A stretch of DNA of 64,000 bases from NCBI RefSeq assembly GCF_014837045.1, contig NZ_JACSPR010000003.1:248001-312000 (forward strand). The letters are read 5' to 3'. The notes below the pieces were generated by a model. That model ran no database searches, was not told the DNA's origin, and was given only the letters and a program-made list of their open reading frames with translations. Below are positions 1 to 8,418 of the stretch, in pieces (position 1 is the stretch's first letter; every line of letters starts with the position of its first letter). Both the position numbers and the translations under genes were made by a program. Origin of the DNA: Corynebacterium gallinarum (lineage in GTDB: Bacteria > Actinomycetota > Actinomycetes > Mycobacteriales > Mycobacteriaceae).

Positions 1-277
1 CAAATAGACCACGGTGACGCGCGCGGGCAAGAAGGGGCAGGGAGGCGGTGGCGTCGTCGATAAGCGTGGCGCTGCGGCGGGGGTCCTCGGCGTAGTTGGT
101 GATGATCTCCTGGACCACGTCCTCGGACAGTTCCGTCGCGGGTGGGGCCTGGTCGCCGGTGGGCAGGTTGCGCCACACCGCCTTGAGCGCGGCGGTGAGT
201 TCGCGGCGCAGGTCGGGCAGCTTGGTGGGTTTGGACTGCGGAACAGACGGGGCAGACTGAACAGGCTGGGACGACAT
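1..277 (-). CDS. Unknown protein, N-terminal 92 residues only (truncated by window edge)
   Basis: The frame is open from an ATG at the complement of 275-277 to the left edge of the window. The visible part starts with a Ser/Pro/Gln-rich stretch (residues 1-20) and continues as a soluble, helical-looking acidic/basic sequence. There is no signal peptide or membrane segment, and I do not recognise a family. A TAGATT hexamer lies about 7 nt upstream of the ATG on the coding strand, so the message may be leaderless and promoted from inside the end of the lipase gene, which lies 19 bp upstream on the same strand. A copy of the dispersed GTCGATAAGC word (56-65) sits inside the coding sequence, where it encodes Thr-Leu-Ile-Asp. 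Confidence 0.6.
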   Translation of the reverse strand, partial: MSSQPVQSAPSVPQSKPTKLPDLRRELTAALKAVWRNLPTGDQAPPATELSEDVVQEIITNYAEDPRRSATLIDDATASLPLLARARHRGLF

Positions 278-296
278 GTCCCCCAATCTAACCAGC

Positions 297-1199
297 TCAC
301 CCCAGACGGGCCACACGCTCCAACTCGGCGCGCACAATATCCAGCACCCGCGGATCACGCACCATGTCCTGGTGGCGGATCATCGCCCGCGGATAGGTGT
401 CCTCCACCCAGATATTACGCACCCGGTTCGGATCCTCATCCCCGTTGACCTCCAAAAACGCCACCTCAGGCGGCTGAATGAACGGATCGAAATGCGTCGC
501 GATGCAACTGTAGGTCACCCCCGGATCCAGATCCCCACCCGAGGCCAAGAACCTGATGATCTCCGTATCCCGCAGCTGCTCCATCCCGGTGGGCCCGAAC
601 ATGCTCGTCATCAGCTGCTCCATCAGCCCCTCCCCGCGGTGGATCTTGGTCAGCGGATGCAGGATCCCACCCATAAGCGTGCCGTGGTTCGGCACCGCCA
701 GGGAGATCATGTGGCGCACCTTCATATACCCGCCATAGGACCGCATCCAGTACCGGGCCACCACACCACCCTGCGAATGCCCCACCAGCACCACCTGGGC
801 GGCACCGGTGACCAGCAGCACCGCGTCGATATACGCCCCGATCTGCGCCGCCGATTCCGCAATCGGCTCCGTTGCCCGCGTCCCGAAATCCGGTGCGAAC
901 ACCGCCCATCCCTGCCCGCGCAGCTCCCGGCCCATCTCCTCCCAGGACCCCTTGTTGGCGCCTGAACCATGGAGCAGCACAATCGGCCACGGCCGCGCCT
1001 GCGTGGGCCGCGCCCGCCAGTCATCCTGGAACAACCCCCGCGGCTTCGACCGCGCCGACAACGGCAACCTGATATTGGTGGCGTGATCATAGAGCTCGCG
1101 TGTGATCTCCTCAGCGAAATCATCCTGCGGATTACGGCGAATCTTCGCCAACCCACGCTTCACGACACGGCGTACCCTGCCCGGATCTTGCTCTGACAT
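297..1199 (-). CDS. Lipase-like alpha/beta hydrolase (lipase class 2 / EstA type)
   Basis: A 300-residue alpha/beta hydrolase. The oxyanion segment LLHGSGANKGSW starts at residue 75 and the nucleophile elbow GHSQGG spans residues 140-145 (Ser142 nucleophile). A PNHGTLMGG segment follows the nucleophile strand, as in actinobacterial triacylglycerol lipases. A late Asp and His, needed for the triad, can be placed only tentatively. No convincing signal peptide is present: the N-terminus is basic and charged, unlike secreted members of the family. The ATG at 1199 was chosen because the open frame further upstream reads as intergenic sequence. The gene is divergent from the MarR regulator. Lipid or ester hydrolysis is inferred from the fold; the substrate is unknown. 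Confidence 0.8.
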   Translation of the reverse strand: MSEQDPGRVRRVVKRGLAKIRRNPQDDFAEEITRELYDHATNIRLPLSARSKPRGLFQDDWRARPTQARPWPIVLLHGSGANKGSWEEMGRELRGQGWAVFAPDFGTRATEPIAESAAQIGAYIDAVLLVTGAAQVVLVGHSQGGVVARYWMRSYGGYMKVRHMISLAVPNHGTLMGGILHPLTKIHRGEGLMEQLMTSMFGPTGMEQLRDTEIIRFLASGGDLDPGVTYSCIATHFDPFIQPPEVAFLEVNGDEDPNRVRNIWVEDTYPRAMIRHQDMVRDPRVLDIVRAELERVARLG

Positions 1200-1215
1200 G
1201 CGCTCACAATATCCC

Positions 1216-1322
1216 CCATAAGCGGATGGTGCAGGGCAAGAAGAACACGCGGGCACCCCGGGCAGGCACTCCGGGCGACGGTCTGCGCACGCACCCCGGG
1301 CAGGCGGTCAATCCGCTTATGG
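1216..1322. repeat. Inverted pair of CCATAAGC words between lipase and marR-type gene
   Basis: CCATAAGCGG at 1216 on the plus strand and its inverse CCGCTTATGG ending at 1322 bracket about 100 bp of the divergent lipase/MarR intergenic region. They belong to the dispersed CTCCATAAGC family found through the left half of the window. Between them lie two near-direct copies of a GGGCAGGC-containing stretch. Whether the pair has a local regulatory role or is just two copies of a genome-wide signature cannot be told from this sequence. Confidence 0.45.
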
Positions 1323-1399
1323 AGAGGTGCCCGCCGGTGGGCTCTAGTACCCTGGTTAGCACACAAGATGTACACAGACGGCAGGGCAGGGGACGTGAG

Positions 1400-1906
1400 A
1401 TGAGAGACGTCGACGGGGAGCTGGATTTCCCCTCCTTCCGGGAATACAGCATGGCTGAGCTTGGCGAGGAGTTCGAGGGCACCGATCTGCGACCGACGGA
1501 TCTGGTGATCATGCTCAACCGCACCGCCGGCATCGGTATGCGGATGGCGGAGGGCAGGGTTCACCGCCCGCGGGGGCTCAGCTGGAATGCGTTCAAGGTG
1601 CTCTACATCCTGTGGATGGTGGGGGATCGGGAACAGCACCGGGTGTCGGCGTTGGGCGGGATGAGTCGGGCAACAGCCTCCGCGGTGGTGAAGACACTGG
1701 TCAGAAGTGGGTATGTAGTGCAGGTGCCGTCGGAGGTGGATAAGCGCACGCACCTGCTGGCCCTGACGGAGACGGGCCAGGAGGTCGTCCGGGAGGTGTT
1801 TGTGGAGCAGAATGATCTGCTCACGGACTGGTCCAACCGCCTCACCCACACCGAGCAGGACATCCTGAAGATGCTGTTGACCAAGCTCATGGGCGACTCC
1901 AGCTGA
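1400..1906 (+). CDS. MarR-family transcriptional regulator
   Basis: A 168-residue winged-helix protein. The core runs from LSWNAFKVLYILW (helix 1/2) through a recognition-helix region MSRATASAVVKTLVRSGYV to the wing VDKRTHLLALTETG, the standard MarR layout. It should bind a palindromic operator as a dimer. The ATG at 1400 is preferred over an in-frame ATG at 1226 because it gives the normal MarR length and removes a proline/glycine-rich extension that looks like untranslated sequence. A purine-rich GGGGACGTGAG precedes it. The gene is divergent from the lipase and convergent with the next hydrolase; either could be the target. The ligand is unknown. Confidence 0.85.
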   Translation: MRDVDGELDFPSFREYSMAELGEEFEGTDLRPTDLVIMLNRTAGIGMRMAEGRVHRPRGLSWNAFKVLYILWMVGDREQHRVSALGGMSRATASAVVKTLVRSGYVVQVPSEVDKRTHLLALTETGQEVVREVFVEQNDLLTDWSNRLTHTEQDILKMLLTKLMGDSS

Positions 1907-1963
1907 AGTAGCCCTGTGCTTATCGACGCCCGCCCCACCCTCGTCCCCCACCCGGTCCGCGCG

Positions 1964-1998
1964 GGGTCACCGTCGGTGCGTGGCGGGTCACCGTCGGT
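1964..1998. repeat. 14-bp direct repeat GGGTCACCGTCGGT
   Basis: Two exact copies (1964-1977 and 1985-1998) lie 21 bp apart in the convergent gap after the MarR gene; the second touches the stop codon of the hydrolase on the other strand. A GCTTATCGAC word (1918-1927) precedes them. No hairpin followed by a T-tract is visible, so this is not a textbook terminator. Confidence 0.5.
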
Positions 1999-2831
1999 TA
2001 CCGTGCCCCGGTGCCGCCTGCGGCGGCATCGAGGAACCCCATGACCCGGGCCGCCAGATCGACGGGGTGTTCAAACATGGCGTAGTGGCCGGTGTCCGCG
2101 ATGGTGCCCACCTGCATGCCCGGGTAGGTCCCTCCATAAGCGGATTCGATCGCCGCGACGGTCACCACCGGATCGCGGTCACCGGTGAGCAGCAGGATCG
2201 GCAGGTCACGGACACCCAGTTCGGAGGCGAAATCGCAGTCGGCCCACACGGACAGATAGTTGCCCACGGCATGGGGTCGGGTGTGCTGCCAGGAGTCCTG
2301 CGCCAGGTGGTTCACCCACGTGGCGGGAAGGCAGTTGCCGGTGGTCAGGTTGATGATCCGGCCACGAGACTCCACCTTGGTCGCCGCGGATTCAAACAGG
2401 GTGCGCTGTTGCTCGTTGAGGGGTGTTCCCGAGGCCGGCACCGGTGAGATGCCCACCAGCGCCACCGGTGGGGTGGGCATGTCGAGCAGGACCCGCTGCA
2501 TGATCACCGCCCCCATGGAATGCCCCACCACCGACACCTGTGGCGCCTCCAGTCGCTGCACATAATCCACCACCTCCCCGGCGATCTCCGCGAGGCTGAA
2601 CACCCCGGTCTCGTCCCGGCGGGTTCCATAACCGCGGTATTCGAAGAAGTGCCAGGTGAACCGGTCGGCGTCCAGGCAGTCGGCGAACGGCCCCCAGTTC
2701 CCGGCCCGACCGAACCACCCGTTGAGCATGATCACGTGGTGCGGGCCCTGGCCCCTGACCACCGCGTGTGAGGGGCGGGCCTCCTTGCCGGAGAGGGTGG
2801 TGGCGAAGGATTCAACCATTGATTCGGACAC
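1998..2831 (-). CDS. Alpha/beta hydrolase (BioH/MenH-like)
   Basis: About 277 residues with the alpha/beta hydrolase plan: an MLNGWFGRAGNW oxyanion loop near the N-terminus, the nucleophile elbow VVGHSMGA, a late acid in LLLTGDRDPVV, and the catalytic His in DTGHYAMFEHP near the C-terminus. No signal peptide. I chose the GTG at 2831 because GGAGG sits 5 nt upstream; an in-frame ATG four codons earlier (2843) has no ribosome site and is itself part of a dispersed GCTTATGGAGG word. An ATG at 2819 is a third option. Substrate unknown; small-ester or C-C bond hydrolysis is typical for the family. Confidence 0.8.
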   Translation of the reverse strand: MSESMVESFATTLSGKEARPSHAVVRGQGPHHVIMLNGWFGRAGNWGPFADCLDADRFTWHFFEYRGYGTRRDETGVFSLAEIAGEVVDYVQRLEAPQVSVVGHSMGAVIMQRVLLDMPTPPVALVGISPVPASGTPLNEQQRTLFESAATKVESRGRIINLTTGNCLPATWVNHLAQDSWQHTRPHAVGNYLSVWADCDFASELGVRDLPILLLTGDRDPVVTVAAIESAYGGTYPGMQVGTIADTGHYAMFEHPVDLAARVMGFLDAAAGGTGAR

Positions 2832-2930
2832 GGTGGCCTCCATAAGCGGGACGACAGGCAGACGGCCACTATCAAAGTGGTGTAGGTCACCATATTCTAC
2901 GTGGAGTCGCCCCCGTGTGCAGCCACCAGT

Positions 2931-4142
2931 TCACCGGGCCGGCAGGTAACCCCGCCTGATCTGGAGGGCGCGCACCACCGCGGACCCCACCGCCAGGGCG
3001 GAGAGAACCAGCAGTGGCAGCACGGCACCCCACACCGGCATGAGCGCATCCAGCAGCACCGGCAAACCGAAACCCAGGTAGGTGAACACATAGTAGATGC
3101 CGATCGCCGTGCCGCGCCGGGCCGGTGGGGTGTAGGCCTCGATGCCGAGCAGTCCCTCGCGCAGGCTCAACCCATAGGCCGCACCGAGGATCGGGGCCGC
3201 CAGCACGAAGACCCACACCGGGGCCACCTCCCCGCCATAGGCGACCAGGGCAAACCCGAGGGCGGCCAGCAGGGCACCGACGATGCCGGAGATCCGGCCC
3301 CAGCCGAACCGCCGCCCGAGGGCCTGTACACCCAGGCCCACACTGAAGGACAACACCGAGGCCATGCCCGGCAGCAGGACGCCGTTGTCGAAATTCGAGG
3401 AGGTCCGCGCGGTGAGGATCACCAGGGAGGTGGTCACGGTGCTGAACACCCAGATGGCCATGGGCAGGGAGACCGCCAGCGCCTTGGACATGCTGCGCGA
3501 CTCGGTGCGCGATGTGTCCCGGGACTGGGTGTGCGGGGCCTGGGGGTTCGTCGACAAGCGTGGGGTGGGCGCCGGCACGGGGGCGCGCACGTCGCCTACG
3601 ATCGTGGCGAAGATGACCGCCGCCACGGAGAACAGGCAGGTCACCGCGAAGGGGACGGTCACCACCAGGTCGCCCGGCAGGGTGAAAGCCAGCAGGCCGG
3701 ACGCGATCGGACCGAGCGCAAAACCGCTGGTCAACGCGATACCGGCGGAGGTCACGCCGTGTGCCCCGCGCAGACGCCCCGCCCACGCTGTGCCCGCACT
3801 GACCGCCAGGCCCACGCCCAGGCCGACGATGAACCGCCCGACCAGCAGGCCGGCTCCGTCGTGCGAGAACATCAGACTCAGGTTGCCCGCGGCGGCACCC
3901 ACCGCACCGGTGAGCACCACCGGCCGCGCCCCGAAGCGGTCGGCCAGCACACCGCCGCCGAGCAGGCCCGGCAGCAGGCCGAGGGCATAGATGCCGAAGG
4001 CACTATTGAGCAGCATGCTCGAAATACCGAGCTGCTCCCGCAGCACCATGATCATGGACGCGAAATGATTGGCAGCCCATCCTGCGCTGAGAAGCAGCAG
4101 GATCACACCCAGGAAAACTCGGTTGACCCGACGATCAGACAT
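2931..4142 (-). CDS. Major facilitator superfamily transporter
   Basis: A 403-residue membrane protein with about 12 hydrophobic segments. The loop between segments 2 and 3 carries the MFS signature GGVLADRFGARPVV. The central cytoplasmic loop (roughly residues 190-225) is long, hydrophilic and Pro/Ser/Thr-rich, and separates two six-helix halves. The short basic N-terminus is typical. An AAGG lies about 9 nt before the ATG. The gene is transcribed away from the DUF2252 gene, with 65 bp between the two starts. Substrate cannot be predicted; drug or metabolite efflux is common for the group. A GTCGACAAGC word (3550-3559) falls in the variable central loop. Confidence 0.8.
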   Translation of the reverse strand: MSDRRVNRVFLGVILLLLSAGWAANHFASMIMVLREQLGISSMLLNSAFGIYALGLLPGLLGGGVLADRFGARPVVLTGAVGAAAGNLSLMFSHDGAGLLVGRFIVGLGVGLAVSAGTAWAGRLRGAHGVTSAGIALTSGFALGPIASGLLAFTLPGDLVVTVPFAVTCLFSVAAVIFATIVGDVRAPVPAPTPRLSTNPQAPHTQSRDTSRTESRSMSKALAVSLPMAIWVFSTVTTSLVILTARTSSNFDNGVLLPGMASVLSFSVGLGVQALGRRFGWGRISGIVGALLAALGFALVAYGGEVAPVWVFVLAAPILGAAYGLSLREGLLGIEAYTPPARRGTAIGIYYVFTYLGFGLPVLLDALMPVWGAVLPLLVLSALAVGSAVVRALQIRRGYLPAR

Positions 4143-4207
4143 AGAACCAACCTTCCACAGAGTGCCCGTCCCCGCACCGGAATCCGGAAAGTGAATAGGC
4201 TCAAACC

Positions 4208-5632
4208 ATGGATACCAAAAACCTGCTCGCCCATGTGGCCAAGTTCGGTTTGCCGGCCCCCGACCACCCCGACATCCCCCGCTACGTCCAGCACCGGGAT
4301 GGGTTCACCCAGCTGGCGCAGTCCCTGGCCAACGGTGCCGTCCCCATCCCGCCGCGCCTGCTCCACGGACGCGACCGCCGACGCCACATCCGCAACACCA
4401 TCATCGAGGACCACGTGGTGCGCATGCAGCTCGTCCCCGATGCGGTGCGCAGCAAACTCGACGACCTCGCCTCCGATCCCTTCCTCTTCTTCCGCGGCAC
4501 CGCGCTGCTGTTCTACCGCGACCTGGTGGGCAGCGACCTCCACCTGCCCGTGGTGCCCGTGGTCGGTGATGTGCACCCGGAGAACTTCGGCATCCTCCCC
4601 GGCGGCGACGGCCAGCCGATCTTCAGCGTCAATGACCTCGACGAGGCCTGGATGGCCCCGTTTACCTGGGATGTGGAACGCGGCGCCGTGGGATTCGGCC
4701 TGGCCGCGCAACTGGCGGGCGCGAAGAAAAAGAAGGTGGCCAAGGTGATCCGCGCCTTCATCGAGGGGTATTTCACCTCCATAGGCGAATGCCTCGAGGA
4801 CCCCTCCCGCGCCGAACAGCGTTTCATCGCCGCCGATGTACCCAAGGTGATCCGCCCGTTCTTCCGCAAGGCCCAGCGCGACCGGGACGGGTTCCTGGCC
4901 AAACGCATCGATTTCGAGTCCATGACCTTCCGCGAGGACGACCGAACCCACCGCCACCCGGAATTCCTCGACGCACTGGAACCCGCGCTCACGGCCTATG
5001 CTGACTCCCAGGACCGCACCCTCACCGTGCACGACCTGGCCATCCGCCAGGGATCGGGCACCGCGTCCCGCGGCCTCACCAGGTTCTGGTTTTTGGTCGA
5101 GGAGCTTGTCGACGACCAACCCCACCACCTCATTCTCGAGATGAAGATGTCCCGCGCCTCCTCCCTGGAGGGCCTGGTCCCGGACCCGGAGGGCGACTGG
5201 ATCCCCGACTCCCCGGCCGAACGCATCGCCATGGCCTTCAACGCCTTCGTGAAAGACGGCGACCCCTACTACGGCTTCACCGACATCGCGGGCATCAGCT
5301 TCCTCGTGCGCGAACGCGGGCCGCAGAAGGTCAACATCAGCACCGGTGTCATGGACAAGGATGACCTGCGCGACTACGCAGAGGTGTGCGGCCGGGTGCT
5401 GGGCATCCAGCATGTGCGTGCCGACGGGGCCTGGCAGGAGGCGCGGCAGAAGGCGTCGACAAGCTCCGGTGAGCAGCCGGCCGAACCGCTCGCCCAGCGC
5501 ATCACCCGGGCCGCCTCGGGCGAGGTGTTCCGTGCCGACACCGAGGAATTCGCCGTGGACTACCTCGACCGGCTCACCGGCGATTATGAGCTCTTCCGCG
5601 AGGACCTGCAGCGTGGGGCGTTCGGTTGGTGA
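4208..5632 (+). CDS. DUF2252 family protein
   Basis: A 474-residue soluble protein with the DUF2252 hallmarks: a FFRGTALLFYRDL segment, then VVGDVHPENFG (about residues 118-128) and VNDLDEAW (about 139-146). These resemble the catalytic-loop and metal-binding DxHxxN and (D/N)xDE elements of aminoglycoside/protein-kinase-like folds; biochemical function is not established. The C-terminal half is acidic and ends YDRLTGDYELFREDLQRG-like. A TAGGCT -10-type hexamer ends 6 nt before the ATG and no Shine-Dalgarno is seen, so translation is probably leaderless. It is divergent from the MFS carrier and precedes amn by 36 bp. Confidence 0.8.
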   Translation: MDTKNLLAHVAKFGLPAPDHPDIPRYVQHRDGFTQLAQSLANGAVPIPPRLLHGRDRRRHIRNTIIEDHVVRMQLVPDAVRSKLDDLASDPFLFFRGTALLFYRDLVGSDLHLPVVPVVGDVHPENFGILPGGDGQPIFSVNDLDEAWMAPFTWDVERGAVGFGLAAQLAGAKKKKVAKVIRAFIEGYFTSIGECLEDPSRAEQRFIAADVPKVIRPFFRKAQRDRDGFLAKRIDFESMTFREDDRTHRHPEFLDALEPALTAYADSQDRTLTVHDLAIRQGSGTASRGLTRFWFLVEELVDDQPHHLILEMKMSRASSLEGLVPDPEGDWIPDSPAERIAMAFNAFVKDGDPYYGFTDIAGISFLVRERGPQKVNISTGVMDKDDLRDYAEVCGRVLGIQHVRADGAWQEARQKASTSSGEQPAEPLAQRITRAASGEVFRADTEEFAVDYLDRLTGDYELFREDLQRGAFGW

Positions 5633-5668
5633 GGGCAGGATCCCGCGCCTGCGGATAATCTGGGCCCC

Positions 5669-7138
5669 ATGACTACTTTCCCTGACACCCCAGAAACCAC
5701 ACCCGTTTCCTCTATGGAGGCTATGGACAGCATCGACGAGGCCATCGACCGGTTGAAGGAGATCTACACCAACTCCACGGACCTAGCGAAGAGGACGTTG
5801 GAGAATGGTGACTACGCCGCCTATGCGGATGTGGTGTATCCGAAGCTGGTGGTGGAGGTGTTGCAGTGGAAGCCGATCGATCGTACGGAACCGTTCGGGT
5901 ATGTGGATCAGGCGGGGCGCTTTTCGGCGGTGTTGTCCAAACCGCACATCATGGAGCGGTATCTGCGGGAGCAGTTGGAGCGGTTGACGGGGAATTATCC
6001 GTGCCGGATTGAGGTGGGGCCGTCCGATATCCGGATTCCGCCGGAGTACATCCGTGATGCGCCGTCGGCGACGGAGGCGCGTCGGGCGGGTGATGTTGCG
6101 GAGATCATTCCGCGTCCGACCCTGGATGAGGTCCATGATGCGATCATTGATGGTGAGTGGGAGGCCTTCAACGGGGAGGAGCACCCGCTGTTCCATTTCG
6201 GGCCGCAGCGTTTCGATATCGCCTGTGCCCGCATCGAGCATTACACCGGCATCGAGGTGGATCATGTGCAGAAGTACATCCTGTTCACCAACTATGCGAT
6301 GCACACCACCGAGTTCGTCAGTTTCGGGTTGGGGGAGCTGAGCAGGGAGGGGTCGAAGTACACGGCGTTGACCCTGCCGAATGGTGAGGTGATCACCCGG
6401 GACACGGTGGAGGAGATCCATGGTCTGGGTGGGGTCACGGCGATTGATCTGGCCAGCCGGTTCCAGATGCCGCGGTTTGATCTGACCACCGACGAGGGGG
6501 ATGGCCTGACCATCATCAATATCGGTGTGGGTCCGTCCAACGCCAAGACGATCACCGACTGCCTGGCGGTGCTGCGCCCGGAGGCGTGGGTGATGATCGG
6601 TCACTGCGCCGGACTGGATGCCCGCATGCGTATCGGTGACCTCATCCTCGGCAACGCCTACCAGCGCGAGGACCACATCCTGGACCGTCGCATCCCGCTG
6701 GGCAACCCGATCCCCGCCATCCCCGAGATCCAGAAGGCCCTCGAGGCCAGCGTGGATGAGATCTACGGCGATGACAATGACCTCATGCGCACCGGCACCG
6801 TCCTGTCCACCGATGACCGAAACTGGGAGTGGCACACCCCGCGCAAACTGTGGGAGTGGTTCAACGGGTCCACGGCGGTGGCCATCGACATGGAATCCTC
6901 CACCCTGGCCACCAACGGGTACCGCTACCGCATCCCCTATGGAACGCTGCTGTCGGTCTCTGACCTGCCGCTGCACTCGGTGCCGAAGCTGCCCGCCCAG
7001 GCGCAGGCCTTCTACTCCAACTCCAAGGAGGCACATGTCATGTGTGCGGTGCGCGCGATGGAATACCTGGCGATGGACCCGGAGCGCCTGCGCACCCGCA
7101 AGCTGCGCCGCACCTTAGGTGAGGTGCCGTTCCGTTAA
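5669..7138 (+). CDS. amn: AMP nucleosidase
   Basis: A 489-residue protein matching AMP nucleosidase (AMP + H2O to adenine + ribose 5-phosphate), a purine-salvage enzyme. The N-terminal AMP-nucleosidase domain (about 1-190) is followed by a phosphorylase/MTAN-type catalytic domain containing INIGVGPSNAKTITDCLAVL, MIGHCAGLD, the GDLILGNAYQREDH strand and a late AIDMESSTLATNGYR, where the ME(S) pair contacts ribose. Length fits the family. A GATAAT -10 hexamer ends 9 nt before the ATG, implying a leaderless transcript. The gene is convergent with the lipoprotein gene. Confidence 0.93.
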   Translation: MTTFPDTPETTPVSSMEAMDSIDEAIDRLKEIYTNSTDLAKRTLENGDYAAYADVVYPKLVVEVLQWKPIDRTEPFGYVDQAGRFSAVLSKPHIMERYLREQLERLTGNYPCRIEVGPSDIRIPPEYIRDAPSATEARRAGDVAEIIPRPTLDEVHDAIIDGEWEAFNGEEHPLFHFGPQRFDIACARIEHYTGIEVDHVQKYILFTNYAMHTTEFVSFGLGELSREGSKYTALTLPNGEVITRDTVEEIHGLGGVTAIDLASRFQMPRFDLTTDEGDGLTIINIGVGPSNAKTITDCLAVLRPEAWVMIGHCAGLDARMRIGDLILGNAYQREDHILDRRIPLGNPIPAIPEIQKALEASVDEIYGDDNDLMRTGTVLSTDDRNWEWHTPRKLWEWFNGSTAVAIDMESSTLATNGYRYRIPYGTLLSVSDLPLHSVPKLPAQAQAFYSNSKEAHVMCAVRAMEYLAMDPERLRTRKLRRTLGEVPFR

Positions 7139-7144
7139 CCGGGT

Positions 7145-7200
7145 GCTTGTCGACGCCCCCCCCGCCACCCATAGGGGAGCGGGAGGGAGCGTCGTCACGC
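7145..7200. terminator. Terminator-like hairpin built on a CGTCGACAAGC word (convergent amn/lipoprotein gap)
   Basis: GCTTGTCGACGC at 7145-7156 pairs with GCGTCGTCACGC at 7189-7200 (10 of 12 positions), with additional C-rich/G-rich pairing between the arms. It lies between the stops of two convergent genes but lacks a clear T-tract on either strand, so it may act bidirectionally and weakly, or not terminate at all. Confidence 0.4.
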
Positions 7201-7210
7201 TTAGTTACGC

Positions 7211-7822
7211 TTAATTCGCCAGAACGGTGAACTCGGTCAGATCATTGCGCTCGACATCGTCGAGGTCGATCTGCCACTCCAGTCGGCCGTCCTCATCCTC
7301 GAGGGAGGCTTCATCCACGACTCCGTCGGGGTGGGCCTCCAGTGCCTGGGTGATGGCATCGGAGATGGTGACGGTGGCCTCCTGGGCGCGACGGACATCC
7401 TCGGCATCGTCATTATCGCGGTCGGATTCACGGACCTCACCAGCGGCGGTATCCACATCGAGTTCGAGGACCTCCTCACCGACCACCACGTCGATCTCGT
7501 AGGCCTCGGTGTCATCCTCGCGGTCGATGTCGATGATGATGCCGTCAGCATGTTCTGCCATCACCAGGTCGATGGCATCGAACACGATGTCGCGGTCAGC
7601 GGTGGCATCCGCATCAGACACGGCGGTCTGGGTTTCGGTGGCCACCCCGCTGTCGGTGGTCTCCTCTGCGGTGGTGGTCTCCTCCGTGGTGGCGTCGTCA
7701 GAGGTGACCACGGTGGTTTCGGTGGCGGTGGCATCCGAGTTGCCGGAATCATCACCGCAGGCCGCGAGGCTGAGGGACAGGCCGGCGACGGCGGTGAGGG
7801 TGAACAGTTTGCGTGTGAACAT
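7211..7822 (-). CDS. Secreted lipoprotein with PepSY-type domains
   Basis: A 203-residue protein with a lipoprotein signal: basic MFTRK start, hydrophobic core, and lipobox LAAC with Cys at about residue 22. A Thr/Glu/Ser-rich linker (about 25-70) follows, then two PepSY-like units: AIDLVMAEHADGIIIDID to VLELDVDTAAGEV, and AITQALEAHPDGVVDEASLE to the C-terminus. It should be anchored on the outer face of the cytoplasmic membrane. The protein is very acidic. The start at 7822 is fixed by GAAGGAG 7 nt upstream; a longer upstream frame has no ribosome site. PepSY domains are thought to modulate peptidases; the partner is unknown. Confidence 0.82.
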   Translation of the reverse strand: MFTRKLFTLTAVAGLSLSLAACGDDSGNSDATATETTVVTSDDATTEETTTAEETTDSGVATETQTAVSDADATADRDIVFDAIDLVMAEHADGIIIDIDREDDTEAYEIDVVVGEEVLELDVDTAAGEVRESDRDNDDAEDVRRAQEATVTISDAITQALEAHPDGVVDEASLEDEDGRLEWQIDLDDVERNDLTEFTVLAN

Positions 7823-8418
7823 GGGTACTCCTTCTTGTCGATCCCTCCCCAGGGCGGGTTCGGGAAACCATATGAAGTTGTTCGATCTCACTGTCACCCC
7901 CACGGTTCGCCGATGATCAGGGCCCGGGGGAGGGGATATTGAACGGCGGGTGCCCGGAATGGAGCACAGCCTCTATGTCGGGGGTCACACCACCCGAGGG
8001 TACTTAAATGATCACATGGTTCGCAGACGCACCCCCACGCCGGTACACCATGGGGTGCTGAGAGGTGGGGTTGCGTCCCTGCGCAGATAGCGTTTCTGCG
8101 GTGTGCCGCATTGCCTCCCCCATGAACCCCGAGATCCTGTCCCCAGAAAGCAGTACTGATCTCTGGGTTAACTTCCGCGGTCTCTGGGAACAGGAACTCG
8201 GGGTTAAGGCGGCGACTATCCCGGTTGAGGCTAGTGCCCCCGCCCCGGGGACGGCGGGTGACCACATCAGCACTTGTCAGTATGTTGGGGGTCATAACGA
8301 CCGAGACAACTGGTGCGGATCACATGATGGGCGTGTGTCAGTACGTTCTGTCGTGGGGTCCGGACCCAGAAACACGGCCCGGGATGTAACCAACCCGGGA
8401 GAGCAGGGAGCGAGCACC
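7823..8418. other. 596-bp intergenic region upstream of putA
   Basis: I see no credible gene here. Open frames are shadow-like with no ribosome site. The putA-proximal part contains two near-direct copies around TGTCAGTATGTT and TGTCAGTACGTT (about 8276 and 8336), and further upstream repeated CTCTGGG and GGGTTAA elements near 8160-8205. It probably holds the divergent promoters for putA and the lipoprotein gene plus control sites, but no promoter could be assigned with confidence. Confidence 0.4.

Noticed and set aside
2901..4748. Long plus-strand open frame of about 615 codons opposite the MFS carrier
   Set aside because: It is antisense to a well-formed 12-segment carrier and then runs out of frame through the DUF2252 gene; composition (Gly/His/Arg/Gln-rich, no domain) is that of a high-GC shadow frame.
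7145..7200. Rho-independent terminator for amn
   Set aside because: The stem is imperfect and no T-tract follows on either strand; kept only as a terminator-like hairpin at low confidence.
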